Assembly (NCBI GenBank): GCA_030435675.1
Contig: CM059624.1
Span: forward strand, 8,208,769 to 8,272,768
Direction of reading: 5' to 3'
Length of the DNA stretch: 64,000 nt
DNA from: Steinernema hermaphroditum
Lineage: Eukaryota > Nematoda > Chromadorea > Rhabditida > Steinernematidae
The notes below the pieces were generated by a model, which searched no databases, had not been told where the DNA came from, and worked only from the letters and a program-made list of their open reading frames with translations. A program made the position numbers and the translations under genes. Of this stretch, positions 23,597 to 36,401 are shown piece by piece; the stretch's first letter is position 1; every line of letters starts with the position of its first letter.

Positions 23597-26500
23597 TCAC
23601 TTCGGCGCTCGGCCGTTCAGCGAGTTGTTGCCGGCCACCCAGAAGGAGGGCACCCACTGCGGCTCCGTGTCGATGCGGTGCACCACCTGCGTCAGCTCCT
23701 TGAGGGTCCGGTCGAGGTCGACATTCACGATAATCGTGTCGAAGAGGTGACCGTACTCCTGAAACAGCAGTCAAGACTGCGCTCTGGCAGCCACCCACCA
23801 TTTCGATCTGCTTGCCCTGGTTGAGGACTGCCTTGAGGTCGTCGTCCTTGACGCTGTGCTGGCCGAGCATCTCCTTCTGGCGCCGGAGTTGCTGCAGTGA
23901 CGGAGGGGCGACGAAGATCACGTAGGGCATCAGGCCGGTCATGCGGAGTGCCTTCAGGGACTGCAAGGAACAGGTTAAGGCCCGTGTTCTGGGGACTTAC
24001 CTCGGGCTTCAGGGAGAGGAGGCAAGACTTCGATTGCTCGACAACGGTCTTGATGGCGGCGACCGAGGTGCCGTAGAGTGCCTTCTGGAACTCGCCGAAC
24101 TCGACGAAGCTGCCCATTTTCGCGTCCTCCTGGAAGCGCGCCTTGGAGACGAAGTGGAACTGCACGCCGTCCACTTCGCCCACCTTCTTGGGCCGCGTTG
24201 TGTGTGGCACGGCGCTAGCAAAGCGCTCTTTGTCACTCTCGATGAGACGCTGCCTCAACTCGAGGCTGCCGACGCCCTCGGGCCCACACAGCACGATGGG
24301 CCGCTTCCGCCCGGTTCGCGAGAGGTACAGCGATACATCCTCGTAGGTGAGGATCTCTGGAAAGGCCTGATTCTGCAGGGCTATTCCTAAGGGTCGTACC
24401 TTGGTCGCTGTCCACGATCTCGTCCTTTGACTTGAGCTCGTTGGCGACCTTCTTGCCGTTCCCCTTCTTCCCTTTCACCGTCGACTTCTTCTTCGCGCAC
24501 CCGAAGATATCGCCTTCCTTCCCGATCAGATGTCCGCTGTCCCGGTCGATCTCCCGGTTGTACTGTATGACCCTGGAGGCGTCGGAATGCATAGCGAGGA
24601 AGAAGGAGGACTCACTGCTGCTGGAAGGAGGCGCTGGGCACGAGGCCGGCGAGGGACTGGTGGTTCTCGTCGCCATCGCGGTAGGCCTGCCACCAGTTCT
24701 CGTCGGCCATGCTGATAACGTGGAGGATGTCGCCGCGGCGGAAGGAGAGGCCCAGTTCCTTGCAGGGCATGTAGAAGTCGTCCTCAGGATCGTAGTCGAA
24801 GAGCGCCCGCATGTGCTGAACCACCGGCGCCGGCGTCTTCTGTCCTGGGCTCGTGCGTTCCGCCGTCGCCTCCTCCGGCTCCTCTGAAGGCACGAAGACG
24901 AAGGTAACTTCGCCGGAGAGGGTTCTCTGCAACAATCCGCTAGAATTCCGACGGCCTCCGGAGTCCCTTACCAGAAGATCGCAGACGTCGGCGACCGAAC
25001 GACCGCGAAGATCGTTTCCGTTGACTTCGATGAGCTCATCGCCCTCTTTCAGAAGGCGCGACTTCTCGGCGATGCCCCCTTTCACGACGCGGCCGATGAT
25101 GACCCGCTCGCCGTCGTTTCGAACCGTGGCGCCCAAGTAGCTGTCCTCCGACTTGTAGAACTTCACCACCTTCAGATTCCCGTGGGCCTCCGAGGAGACC
25201 TGGTCGAATGAGAGTTCCGAAGAGGAAGAGGTCGTCGGCTGCTGGGTCATCATCTGGAAGGGGGCACTAGTGGGTGGACGGAGGTGTGCACGGACCTCTC
25301 TGGAGCGGTGGACTGCGGTCGCTTGGATGGCCTGCTGTACGGGTTCCCGGGAGAAGTAGTCGCGGATGATGCGCGAGTCCTCGAGCCGTCCTTCGGCCTG
25401 CTCCAGGTGCTCTGCCACGCGGTTCGCCGACACCATCACTTGCTCCAGGGCTGGAGATGGGGGGTTATGGTAGTTGGGGATGGAAACACTCACGGATTGC
25501 CTCGCCGAGTTGCTCCTCGGCGTGGAGAGGCTTCGCGTCCTCTCGGAAGGAGTACTCTCCCGTGACGTAGCACTCGTTTGTGTAGCCCTCGATCGTCTCC
25601 GGAGGCTCCTGGTCTACGTAGTTCGCGGCGTCGGCCTCGCCAAGGACGATCGGTTTCACGATCTTCGTCGCCCCGTTCGACGCCTCCAGCTGCTGGAGCT
25701 TCTTCGACGATCTGACGGACGACCTGCAGTGCCTCTTTATGAGTGCATCCCTAGAAGCCTCTTCACCTCAGAAAGGCGTTCTCCTTCGCCCTCTTCTCAT
25801 CGTTCTCGCGCCGCTTCCGGAGGTCCTCCTCGTACTTCCGAAGACGCTCCTTCTGGTCATCGAGGGTGGGAGATCCGCTGCTTCCGTGGCCACTGTCCTC
25901 AATCTCCTCGCCGTTAGGGCTGCAGGCGACGCCGTGGAACTCGTCGTGCACCTGTAGGTTCGTCTGGTTGAGCGGCATCTGGCCAGCGTTGGAACTCCGC
26001 GCGCTCAGAGGTTCCGGAAGGCGCCCCGACGGCAGCGCGGCCACGGTCTCCATGTCGTACGTTTTGAGGCCGGGGTAGTTCCTGAAGGGGCGATGGAGCG
26101 GAAAAGGTGCGCGACCCACCTCTTGAGCCTCTTGCCGACCTCCTTGATGTGGTCCTTGTCGACGGAGACGAAGTAGGCGTCGGACACTCGGGGTGGCGCC
26201 GCTTCGGCTCGGACTTCTGAAAGAGAGCGTCAGAGAGCGTCGGGTAGTGGCAACAGAAGGATAAGCATTACTCAGACGCCTGCGCTTTCCGCGAGTTGCC
26301 TTCGGGCGTCCGATCAATCAATCGACGGCGCCGCGCCCGCACTCCCTAAAAGTGCCTTATCGCGGAATCTCGACTGTCAGCAGCGGCGATGACTCAATCT
26401 GCGCGCGGTAAAATGAACCGTTCCCATTTGCGTAATTCGATTAACGTCGGGAGGGGACGACGCGCGAGGCGCCGAAGGAATCTGGAGGGCGTCCGGAGAC

Positions 26501-29500
26501 AAAGTGGATTAAACAAATATTTGGATATCGCCGCCAGAGGCTGTTTTCTCAAAAATTGCATTTGGGAACAGAGGACCCAGGAGGACTAGGGCCATCCGAA
26601 GGTGGCCCCGACTAGTTAGGTAAAGGGCTGAAGGGCGGAGGGGAGTTGCCGCGGAGTGGCGACAGCCTCTCCTCCCCGTACGGACACAAAACAAATACGA
26701 ACTCGTGTCGTCGTGTCCGACGACCGTCTCCGCTTCGTCTTCGCCTTCTCATCAAAACAAACAACGCCGAGGAGAGTGCTTCTCCCGGAGCAGCGGAGCC
26801 GACCGCCCTCCAGCCGCCGTTTCGGTATAATTAGCCGCGGATTCCGCAGATCCGCGCGTTGTTGTCGTGCCAACCGCCGCGCGAAGGTCAATGGGGATTG
26901 CGCGGGACAGTCAGGCAGGTTGTACTAATACCTTGTTAATATACAGTGTGGCGAGAACGCGCGAGGTCACGGGTGACTGCCCGAAAGCGGTAAACAACGC
27001 GCGGGGACAACGAACCTGGAATGTACGCCGAGGAGTGGCGCCGGGCCGGGCCGAGGAGGTTCGTCCTCTGGCGGATGGAGTGCCGATAGCGCATGGCGGC
27101 AAGTGGCTGTGGCGCCGGAACTGCCCCGATTAAGTGCATTCACCCACATCTGGCCCAAATGCGCGTTTGTAAACTATCGGCCCCCGGGTCCGGGCTAAGT
27201 GGCGGGGGAGGGGCACTCACCTTCTTCATTGTTTTGGTCGTGTTTTCGGCGGACGCGCAACTGGATTATCCGCGATTTGATGCACTGAAAAGAGACGCAT
27301 TAGCCGGGCTTTGTCCTCGGCCGAGGCTGATTGGGGCCGAAAATGGTTCACTTTTGCTCCCTGGAACTCGTTGAAGACAAGCAGCTCGTTCTCCACGAGG
27401 TCGCACGAGCATTCCGCCAGGGACGACGTCGAGGCCGACGCCGTGGCACAATCCGCAGGCCCGTGGAGACCGCAGCGGAGCTCCTCCGTCGGCACGACGA
27501 CCTCCAGCGCCAGCGAAATCTCCGAGCGCTTCGTGGAGGCCGTGGAGTAGCGGGCGATATCCATCGACATCTCCGAGCCGAAATGAACCGGCTCGCACAG
27601 TCCCGGTGATGCACGCCTAACCGCCAATTGGGGATTTGTGCCGCGCAGTCCGGTTCCGCTATCGTCGGATTTACAAATTCGCAGAACCGGAAACCGTAGT
27701 GGTTTCGCACCTGGGTCGTCGACAGGAGCAGAAGCACAGAGTGGGGTGAGATGTCGGCGACCGACAGATTCCCGGGAGACCCCATCGCCTAGTGGGGCGC
27801 CGAGGCCGGGACGGCGCCTCGATCCCCTCAAGAGGCGCTACGAGTGGAGGGAAAGGCAAACTGGTCTTAAAGACTCACTCGATGGATCAGGTCGACGATT
27901 TCGGTGTGTTCTCGACCTTCGACGCTGTGTCCGTTCACTTCGATGATTTCGTCGCCAACGCAGAGTCCGGCGCGGTCGGCCGGAGTTCCTAGAAGAAAAG
28001 GCACTTTAAATCCCTTTCAATTAAAAGTGACTTTTCGATTTTATTATTGAATGAAAATGGGTGTGCGTAAAATAAAAAGAAAAAACGGTTCTCTCAGAAC
28101 AACTACACACACGCGGAGCAGAGAGGGTCTTGCAGAGTTGTGTAAATGGACGAATCTTCGACCGCATCGAATTCCCTCCCAGAGCATGCTTCTCCCCATT
28201 CATCCCGACTACAAGGGGATTACCGTATAGCGCCACACGATCGTTTTCGTTCCTGGCGACGAGGATGACGAATCCGGGGAGTGGCGAGCGGATTCCGAAG
28301 GTCGTCGAGGAGGTGGAGGCGGTGGAGGGGCAGTTGGTGAGCTGGCGCCGACGCCTCCGGAAGGAGCCGAGCGGGATCGACTCGGGACGCTTCAGAGGAA
28401 GCTGCACTTGGGGCATCGCCCTCGAGACGTTCTCGCGAAGGGGAGAATATGCAAACCTCTCGAGGGACCTTGTGCTGCATGGGGCGGCAATTAACTCGTG
28501 CGAAACGACTCGCGCGACGCGTCGGCACCGAAGTCGGCACAAACCGAATTACGGACATTGATCTGCTCGGAGCCAAGGAAAACAAAGGAGACGCCGGAGG
28601 AAGCACTTCCGGATCCAATCGTCGGGAGATCAAGCGGCATCATCGATCAGCCGAGGGGCGAATCAATCAAGGCGCCAAATTGTTGTTGACGCGGGCGGAA
28701 GGAGTCGATTATGCGGTGGGAGGAAGAAGGCCCGGGCCCCAATTTTTGAGAGTCGCCGCGCCGCACCTCTTGGGCCTCCTTATCCCGAAAATGGACCCGG
28801 ATTCCCTTTCGGCCGGCGAAGAGGAGGCAAAGTGCCGACATCCGGTGGCGCCGACGATTTCGGAAATCCGCCGCGGCGCCAACTCCAAAACAATATAAAT
28901 GCAAATTCCACGCGCGAATTCTTCGATTTTTGGGGCGTCGAGAAGGACGACGCCGGGGGAGGGGACGTCCGAAGAACGGCGCGCCCGGAATGCTTTGTTT
29001 TGGAGACCCTCGGAAGTACACAAAAGAGGACAATTGATCGTCGTCGTCCTCGAGTCGCCAAGGTGTCCCCGGAGGCCCTTGGATTCCCACTCACTGCCCT
29101 CCCCTGTGAAGAACCCACCTGGGACGACGGAGTTGACAGAGGAGGCTATATCTTCGTCGGCGCCGCCACTCATTGCGAAGCCAACCCTCTCGTTCGGATT
29201 CTGGAGCTCAACAACGATGTCCTCTTCCGAATAGGTGTACACCCTCTAAACAGATAAAAGACTCTTCTGGAAGGGCTGCAGGGGACGCACTCTGTTCAGG
29301 TGGTGGATGCTGGCGAAGTGGGTTTGTTCCTCGAAAAGGGTGTCGTTTTCGGAGGCGAAATCCTCGACGGGGTCGTACAGATTAGCCGATTCCCTCGCAC
29401 TGGTGATGTAGTAGCCGGGACGGCTTATCTGGGTGACCGGGATGTTTTGGTAGAGTCCTCCGAGGGGCGAGAGGTAGCTTGGGGGCGACGGCGACATCGG

Positions 29501-29902
29501 AGAGGATCTGAAGGATGAGAGGACGTCTTGTGGGTGAAGAAGGTACCTGTAGCTGCTGGCCGAGGAGTCGTAGGGTCGAAAGGTTCGGAACGTGAGAGTG
29601 TTCGACTCGAACGGCATTTCGTTCTAAACATGAAGAATAGTCAAGGAGGAAGTGGGGATTGGAGGGAGATTTTGCTTCGTTTCAGGGAACAAGAAAAGGA
29701 AGGAGGAGTGAAAAAAGATTGCGAAGACTGAAGCGAGTACCGAAGAGCTGGGCGGCATAACCGTGCGGAACTTCGTCATCAGGAAGTGTTCTAGGGCCGA
29801 AGCACTCGACTGGGGCCCTTTGGCGGCCATCGCCGGATCTGCGAGGGCAAAGGTTAGATCAGGGTCAGCGGTGGAATCACGGCGCAGAGGATTGGAGCCC
29901 AT
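23597..29902 (-). CDS. Stardust/PALS1-type MAGUK with an extra N-terminal PDZ domain
   Basis: Sixteen predicted exons give about 999 aa: 29741-29902, 29547-29623, 29291-29507, 29119-29245, 27879-27988, 27221-27284, 26120-26216, 25767-26081, 25494-25723, 25296-25450, 24972-25253, 24616-24926, 24400-24572, 24001-24356, 23799-23960, 23597-23758. An unusual PDZ lies at residues about 155-250 (EDIVVELQNPNERVGFAMSG, VGDEIIEVNGHSVEGREHTE). After a linker comes an L27-like helix block (LEQVMVSANRVAEHLEQAEG), then the canonical PDZ (YLGATVRNDGERVIIGRVVK). The SH3 follows (MRALFDYDPEDDFYMPCKEL), and last a guanylate-kinase domain (RPIVLCGPEGVGS, ending WVPSFWVAGNNSLN). The PDZ-SH3-GK half matches PALS1/Stardust (C. 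elegans MAGU-2/TAG-117), which binds Crumbs at cell junctions. Introns are 38-45 bp except two of about 1.1 and 1.0 kb around exons 5-6. Phase continuity argues for one gene, but two overlapping transcripts are possible. Three introns (39, 42, 45 bp) are frame-neutral. The start could also be the ATG near 29829, after a gccctcgcag acceptor-like string. Confidence 0.85.
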
Positions 29903-32900
29903 TTGGGTCACTCCATTAGGTGGAGGCGAATAATTCGATCAGATGAAGTCGCTCCTTCCCCGAATCGAGCAACCGGATCCGTGGAAGTGTGCACAAAGAA
30001 GTATGAATATTGGCTAGGATTGCGCAATTAAACGATAGAGGGGACTTGTTCGTCGGAGGCTTCTCCGACCCTCCGGCGTCCGAACACATACGATGTGGCA
30101 GAAACCAATGGGCGATAATTGGAGAGCTTTGAGGAGACGCCGATTTTTTGCACCTCATAAACCACCCGGGTGGCCCCATTAGACGTGCGTGAAGCCGGTG
30201 GCCTTGATGGCGCGGAGACAATCAAAAGGCGCCAAAAGGGGCAAAACAGCGACGGACGGGCTTTGTTTCAAAAAGTGACATTTCGAGTGTCGCGCGACGG
30301 ACCCAAACAATCGCGGCGGAGTAAGTGAAACCGAAGAGTACTCCGGAGGTGTCGCCGCCGGCGGAGAGCCCCCGAGGAGTTCTAAGAGGTTTTGTAGGAA
30401 AAAGCGAAAGGGCTATAATTATACGGGATTATTCCTTCCGCGCGACGCGACGATTAAATTGCGCCTCGCGAAGGCGTCTCCGAGCTCCATCGCTAGCAGA
30501 GCCCCGGAACCCCGGAGCCTCAGGAGTGCTCAACGACGGCCTCTAGGAGTGGGTGCGCCGGGGCGCGCGAATATCAATTCGATGGCGACAAAACGAACGA
30601 CGAAAACACGCATTAGTCCTTTAGTTTGGCGTTTTCGGCGGCCACCAACAACAGAACTTAATTGACGCCGTTTAAAGGCTCTTCTCTCGAGGGTCGAGGG
30701 CCCAATTGGCCCGCGAGGAGGCGCCCGAAGCTGGGCCACTGGAGGTTCCCCGACGACCACAGGTGACTCATGGGCACACGGTCCCGTTTCGGTTCAGAAA
30801 TTGAATAAACAGAACGTGGCGCCCCGGGATTAGGGCTGTAAACAGAGCCGGCTGTAGATCAGAAGCCTCGAGTCGTTCGGATGTAGTCGAGCACGCCGAA
30901 AAGGCGTTCGTTTCGTGGGAAAAGATTGGAATCGCTGGGAGAAAAGCTCGGAAAAACACGATTCTTGATCGATTTTCGGGGCTTAGAAGGAGGAAAACTC
31001 ACGTGGATCAGTGACGAGCGGAGAAGAAGGAGGACATGCGATTGCTTTGTCCGGAGCAAAGAGTGAACACAAAAGGTCAGAGTTCAATCGATGTCGGCGG
31101 CGGAAGGGAAGACGATCCGCTGATTGAGGATTCGCGTGGGATTAGCGTGGAAGACGCGCGAGCGAATTAGCGACGCGCAGAGTTTAATTGGAAGGGGAAG
31201 GTTAGGTGGTCGGGAGCCGAAAGGGCGAGAGCGGAGAATCCCCCGGGGCGACACGCGGGTGCAGAAAAACGCCGAAAACGAGCGTCGCGCGATCGTCTTC
31301 GAGGAGATGGAGGAGGCTGGAGATCGAAAAAGAAGACGTTGCGCAAATCAGCCGATCGCTTTCGGGAGGCGAAGGGGACCGGAGTGGGGAAGATCGTTCG
31401 GTGAATTCGATTTGAGTCGAAGAAGTGGCGCTTTTAAGAGGTCCGACAAGAACTAATAGGATTGTCCTTTCCAGATCGGGAACTTCATCCATTGGAGGGA
31501 ACTCACCTCACCGGAGGAGAACCACGCCGACGCCGGGGGTACTCGCTTGAGGACCTGAAAAGGCATGCGTTCTTAGAAGGAAGAGAAAAGCGGAAGAAGG
31601 CAGTCTATTATTCAACAACTGGGTCTCGCTTAGATCGGCGCCGAGATTAAAACCGATAACCCAGATCCCCTCAGGCGGTCCGAGATGCCCCAAAGGGCTC
31701 CGAAAGAAGGAGCGCGCCGACAGCGCCTTCCGAGTTTTTGGCGCGAAAGCGGAGGAAAGGTCGGCTGGAAATTGTGGTGGGAAGGGGCGCCGAGGAGGTC
31801 ATCGAGGGCAAACGAATTTATTCGAAGATGAAGGCTATGATAAGCCCCGAGGAGGGCGCTCGAACTGACAAAATTGCACCGTTAGTCGCGCGTATGCAGA
31901 AAAAAGCGATAAAGACGTCAAGGATCGTACTCCATCATGTCGTTAAACTGTCGTTCACTTTGTCGTAACTGAACAGAAGTGGACTCACGGTGAAGTTTGT
32001 GGAGCGCAGAGCGAATCCACTCTCTCCGTACAGCGGAGGGTCGTCCACGGCCAACCAAATGTCCCCACTGACGAGCGTGCCTCTAGGACCTCCTATCGTA
32101 GCGATCATCCGAGGATCCTCACAAGACCGGGCGCCGAAGCAACGACTCACATCGAGGAGCATCTGATATCCTATAGCGGAGGCACACTTTAAAGCCCGAA
32201 GACTTTGAGTAAGAAGAGAAGCCTAAGTGGAACAACAAAATCGCCTTGACTATATAAAAGCCGACCGAAAAGAAGAAGATGGGCGATTGTTAAGGCGGTG
32301 GTATGCTAATGAAGTCAGCGGGCCACTACGGCCATCTTGTTCCCCGGAGGAGGAGGCTGACCGTTCCTGATATGTGGCATCACGTCGACGTCTGACAGCC
32401 GACAGAAAACAAATCGCCAAACAATGGTGCAAGATGTGACGGTTTGTCAAAAGAACGTTTGTGCCCGAGTCCGAGCGAGGTATTGCATGCGCAGACCTAC
32501 AATTTGTTCGTTTCCTCGTTCTTTGGAGTCGGCAACTTTTACGACAAGTTCGCTCTCGGTGTTCATAAATCAAAGAGCTGCCCGTCAGGTGTGAGTGAGC
32601 CCCTTCCTTGTTCCTTCCTTGCTTCTAGCCTTTCCGTCTGGGGTACAGTATCCCCCGATGTGATGATCTCGGGATGGAGGCCTTCCAGAAACTACCCCTC
32701 GCCATCTCCCTACATTCCATCACCTTCCGCTTTTCGGGCTAGAGGTCTCCAGGACGCTTCATCCATCGCCTCGCATCACCTCTGATCTGCTCGATGCCAC
32801 ACCACCGTGGCGCTTTCTATTTTTGGAACCCAGGAAGGTGCGCCCCGCGCACTGCCGACGCCGTTTCGCCGAAAACGGGCGCCGCCGCCTTCGAGACGAA

Positions 32901-33886
32901 GAAGACACGACCGGTGACGTCAGCGGGCGGCGAACGGTACTTGTTCCCCGGGTGGCAGCCAGCCGGTGCAGCCCTAAACACTGTGGCCGCGTGCGTACAC
33001 AAGCTCCTCCAGCGGATCGCCCCTTCTCTTCTCCTTCGCATCCTCCGGCCTTCGCTCCGCGGCGGTCGCCTCGCGTGGCGACGACGCGTTAATTGATTAT
33101 TAAGAAGGAGAGAGAGCCGGCGCTTTTTACTTGCTTGCCTCCCGACCCGACTGTCGCGTAATCTCTGCGAATTCCGACATTCCTGCGATACTTCGCGCAC
33201 TCGTGCACAATCGATTTCCTCGAGATGCCATCTCAGAACTTCTTGATACCGCACGGAGCCCGGTCCGAAGAATCCTTTCGTGAGACGGCGCCTCTGATGG
33301 CGCGTCGGGGTCGTGCCTAATCAGCGTTCTCCTCTCCATTTCAATCGCCTCTCTTTGTTGCGTTTTTCGCCGATCATATTCACTTCGGAACGCCGCCGCT
33401 TCTTAAGGTCCGCGGCGTTTCGGTTCCATCGGAGACACCTCTTTTTCCGAATCAGCATTTCCCATGTGCTACACTTGTTTTCGCACTTTCCCCACCCGGC
33501 TCCCGGAGAACGCCCGTTTTCTGACCTCGAGCACCCCTATCTCCTCTATTTGGATCGTCTTGCTCGGTGACTCATGGCCGATCTCCAAAACGCTAGTCAA
33601 AACGGTCGATCGTTGACCCTTGGGCGCCCCTCCTCGGCGTTCCACAGGACGTTCGCATCGATTTGTGCAGATGCACTTTCGCATTGTCCGATCGTCTCCG
33701 TCGCGCGTTTTTGCCTCCATCGTGCACTGGAGACTGACCCTAGCCTTTTGCACTTGCTACAGATTGAAGCCCCAGCCCTGGTTTGCAAACTACAGTAGCT
33801 TTGGTCATTTTAATGTTAACTAACTCGACCCCCATACTGTAAGTTCTCGTCGTTGGAGTGCTCACAAGCTAGGCCTTGAGCTTTAG
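29903..33886. other. Gene-poor region between divergent MAGUK and soc-1
   Basis: Nearly 4 kb with no exon I can defend. Composition is GC-rich in 30.2-31.8 kb and 32.8-33.4 kb, with short AT islands. Divergent promoters for the MAGUK (minus) and soc-1 (plus) must lie here. A plus-strand frame at 32440-32730 can be spliced but lacks an ATG and any known motif, so it was not called. Confidence 0.5.
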
Positions 33887-36177
33887 ATGCCGAAGGAAGC
33901 GATGGAGTCGACGATGATCGTCAAAGAAGGCGTTCTTGTGAAATCGAGGAACCACGGAGTGCGTCTGGCCTTCCTCAAGGTACACCTTTCCGAAGTGCTT
34001 CCCTAAGAGAGACTTTAGGCCCAATGGGTTGCCCGGTACTTCGTGCTCAGACGAGTAGATGCCTCTGGGCAGTATGTGCTCGACCAGTACTGGAAGAAGT
34101 CGAAGAGGAAGATCAAGAAGACGCTGGAGCTCGACCGGTGCACGAAGGTGGGCTTTGTGCCCGGGGAAGAGGCTAATTCGCGGATTCCAGGTGGAGAGCT
34201 ACTTGAAGCTCAGTGAGAGCGCTGCCCGGCAGGGCAACTTCGAGTGGATCTTCGCCTTGCACTACTCGAAACGGGACTCAGAGCGCCGGGCGAAGCTCTT
34301 CCTAGCGGCAAACTCGAAGGAGGAGATGGACTCCTGGGTCTTCGAGCTCTGCAGGTGCTGCAAGTTCCTCGCCGACGACGCGGACTCCTACTTGGATTCT
34401 TCGACATCCAACGGCGTCACTCCACTCCTCGACCGCTCCCGGCGCCCGACGGCGCGCCTGCCCCTCTCCGATCTCCACTCAGAAGATTCCTTCCTCGTCG
34501 ACACCCCGATGTCCGAGTGCGGCACCGGCAGCATCGGCATCGGACGCCTCTTCGAAGATGCTACCGCCTCTCTGCCTCTCACCGCCCGTCCCAAGGTGGG
34601 TTCCCCTCCGAACCCCTGCTTGTGTGCGCTTTACTAAACGAGAGTTGCTTCTCCGCTAACAGACCTCCATCGACCTGCACATCGAAGACGACGAGGAGCG
34701 CGAGCGCTTCTTCGTCATTCAGTTTCCCATTGCTTCGACGCGAAAGTGCACCGTCCGGAGCTCTCCCCTGGTCTCCCCCTCTAACGAAAATCCACCGACG
34801 GCCTTCGGGAGCGCCTCGATAGTCGCCGCGGTCTCCAAGGCTAGTTGCGTTGTTGGTGCCGTGTCTTCTGCTATTTTCTGCCGCATGCTTCCACTCTTTC
34901 GGTGCACTCCGGCTCGCTCCTGCAAAACGATGCGTTTTTCAGGCGACCGCATCTTCAAACTACATCCACATCAGAGAGTGCGGCTCGCTGCCTCGAAGGG
35001 CGCCCCTTCCACCGCGCGTCAGCGAAGGAGAAGACGTCCGCTCGAAGGAGAACACAAACCCCTACATGCACTTGTACAAGTGCGGTACGATGCCCCCGAA
35101 GGAACGATTCGTCCGCTCCGGGGCGGCGACGCTCTCTTCGGTGCCTTCGACGACCTCGCAGCACAGCCAAAAGCCGAGCCTCAGCAGCGTCAGCGCCTTC
35201 TCCGAAGACACATCGCCCTCTTCGAGTCAGCGCTCGATCGCGCACACGGACCCCGAAACAGAGTCCTCCAGCGGCTTCGACTCCTTTGGTTCCGTGCCTC
35301 CCCCGCTACCCCCGAAGATCTCCGCCCGCTCGAGCATCGACTCCATGGCCTATTCTGATAACAGAAGCCTCTCTCGAGGCTCTCCTCCCCTGCCTCTAGC
35401 GCCTCCGATCCCGGGGATCCTCAACCTCGACACGGCGGTCCCGGCGCGTTTTCCCGACGACTACGACATCGACACCTCCGGAGAGACCATCGTGCGTCGA
35501 AGAACGCCCTCTCCTCCGCTGGAAGAAGCGGTGCCAGTTCCAAAGACGACCTGGACGGCGCCTCCGATCGACCGATCAACGAAGCCCGCGCGTATTCAGA
35601 CGGTCTCCAGAAGCTCCTCGTACCAGTCAACCCCCGCTTCGCCCCTCTCCACGCACAGCGCCACTCGGCCGAACTTCTTCAACTTCCGAGAGTAAGATCC
35701 CTCGCTCAGTTCCGTAATCGGCCCTTTTCTAGCGTGGACCGCGTGGTTCCGGTTATTCCGAGGACGAACCCGAAGAACCGTGTGCTCAACAAACAGCTCA
35801 CTTCCAATGATCTCTTTCTCAGCCGCCCCCAGAAAGTGAGCGCCCCTTTGGACTCTCCAGAAGACAGATTCCGGTTTCAGCCCCTGCCGATGCGCGAGGC
35901 CCTCTCGCAGTGTTCCTCGCCAGTGGTCTCCCGTCCGTCGCCACGCTCCCCCTTCTCTCGCTCCCCGGCGCCCACTCCGAACTTCGTGCTCGACTACTTC
36001 GAGCCCCACTCCCCCAACGATCTGGCGACTCCCCCTCCGGAGCTGGACAGCGTCGTACCCTGTGCCCCTCGCTCTCCCCTCGCCAAGAAGATCGACTACG
36101 TCGACGTGGACCACGACCGTACCCAGGCGATCTCGAAGGCGATCAAGTGCGCGACGGTCGAAAGAAACGCCCTGTAG
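33887..36177 (+). CDS. soc-1: SOC-1: GAB/DOS-family PH-domain docking adaptor
   Basis: Six exons (33887-33979, 34019-34147, 34191-34595, 34663-34839, 34943-35691, 35733-36177) encode 665 aa. An N-terminal PH domain (residues about 8-120; EGVLVKSRNHG, QWVARYFVLRR, FLAANSKEEMDSWVFELCRC) is followed by a long Ser/Pro-rich region with Tyr sites (NYIHIR, NPYMHLYK) and proline motifs (VPPPLPPK). The C-terminus has KIDYVDVDHDRTQA, which matches the SHP2-binding Tyr of GAB proteins. GAB adaptors couple receptor tyrosine kinases to Grb2 and SHP2; C. elegans SOC-1 acts in EGL-15/FGFR signalling. The fourth intron (34840-34942) appears to be GC-AG (AAG|gctagt), since no GT donor keeps the phase. The ATG follows a gctttag acceptor-like string. 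Polyadenylation signal at 36217-36222. Confidence 0.92.
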
Positions 36178-36216
36178 CCGATGTGTACATTAGCCCCTAC
36201 CGGTTCATCGAGTTGC

Positions 36217-36222
36217 AATAAA
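36217..36222 (+). terminator. Polyadenylation signal of soc-1
   Basis: Canonical aataaa 40 bp after the stop codon. The next gene on the same strand begins at 36402, so the two might be co-transcribed, though no strong acceptor-like string precedes that ATG. Confidence 0.6.
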
Positions 36223-36401
36223 CACTATCCTTCCGTGGTTCTCCGGTGTTCCCCACAGATTACGGTCGGCGCTGACTAATCGCGCGCCATCGATCGTCGA
36301 GTTACAGCGGCGAAGGCGTCCGCCTGCGGCCCTCCGATCTATCGGTCTCTCTGCCGCCGATCGATGCCAGTGGCCCGTTGATTTGCATTTCTGTACATAT
36401 T

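Noticed and set aside
32440..32730. Plus-strand spliced frame (FGVGNFYDKFALGVHKSK...)
   Set aside because: No ATG in frame, an ambiguous donor and no recognised domain.
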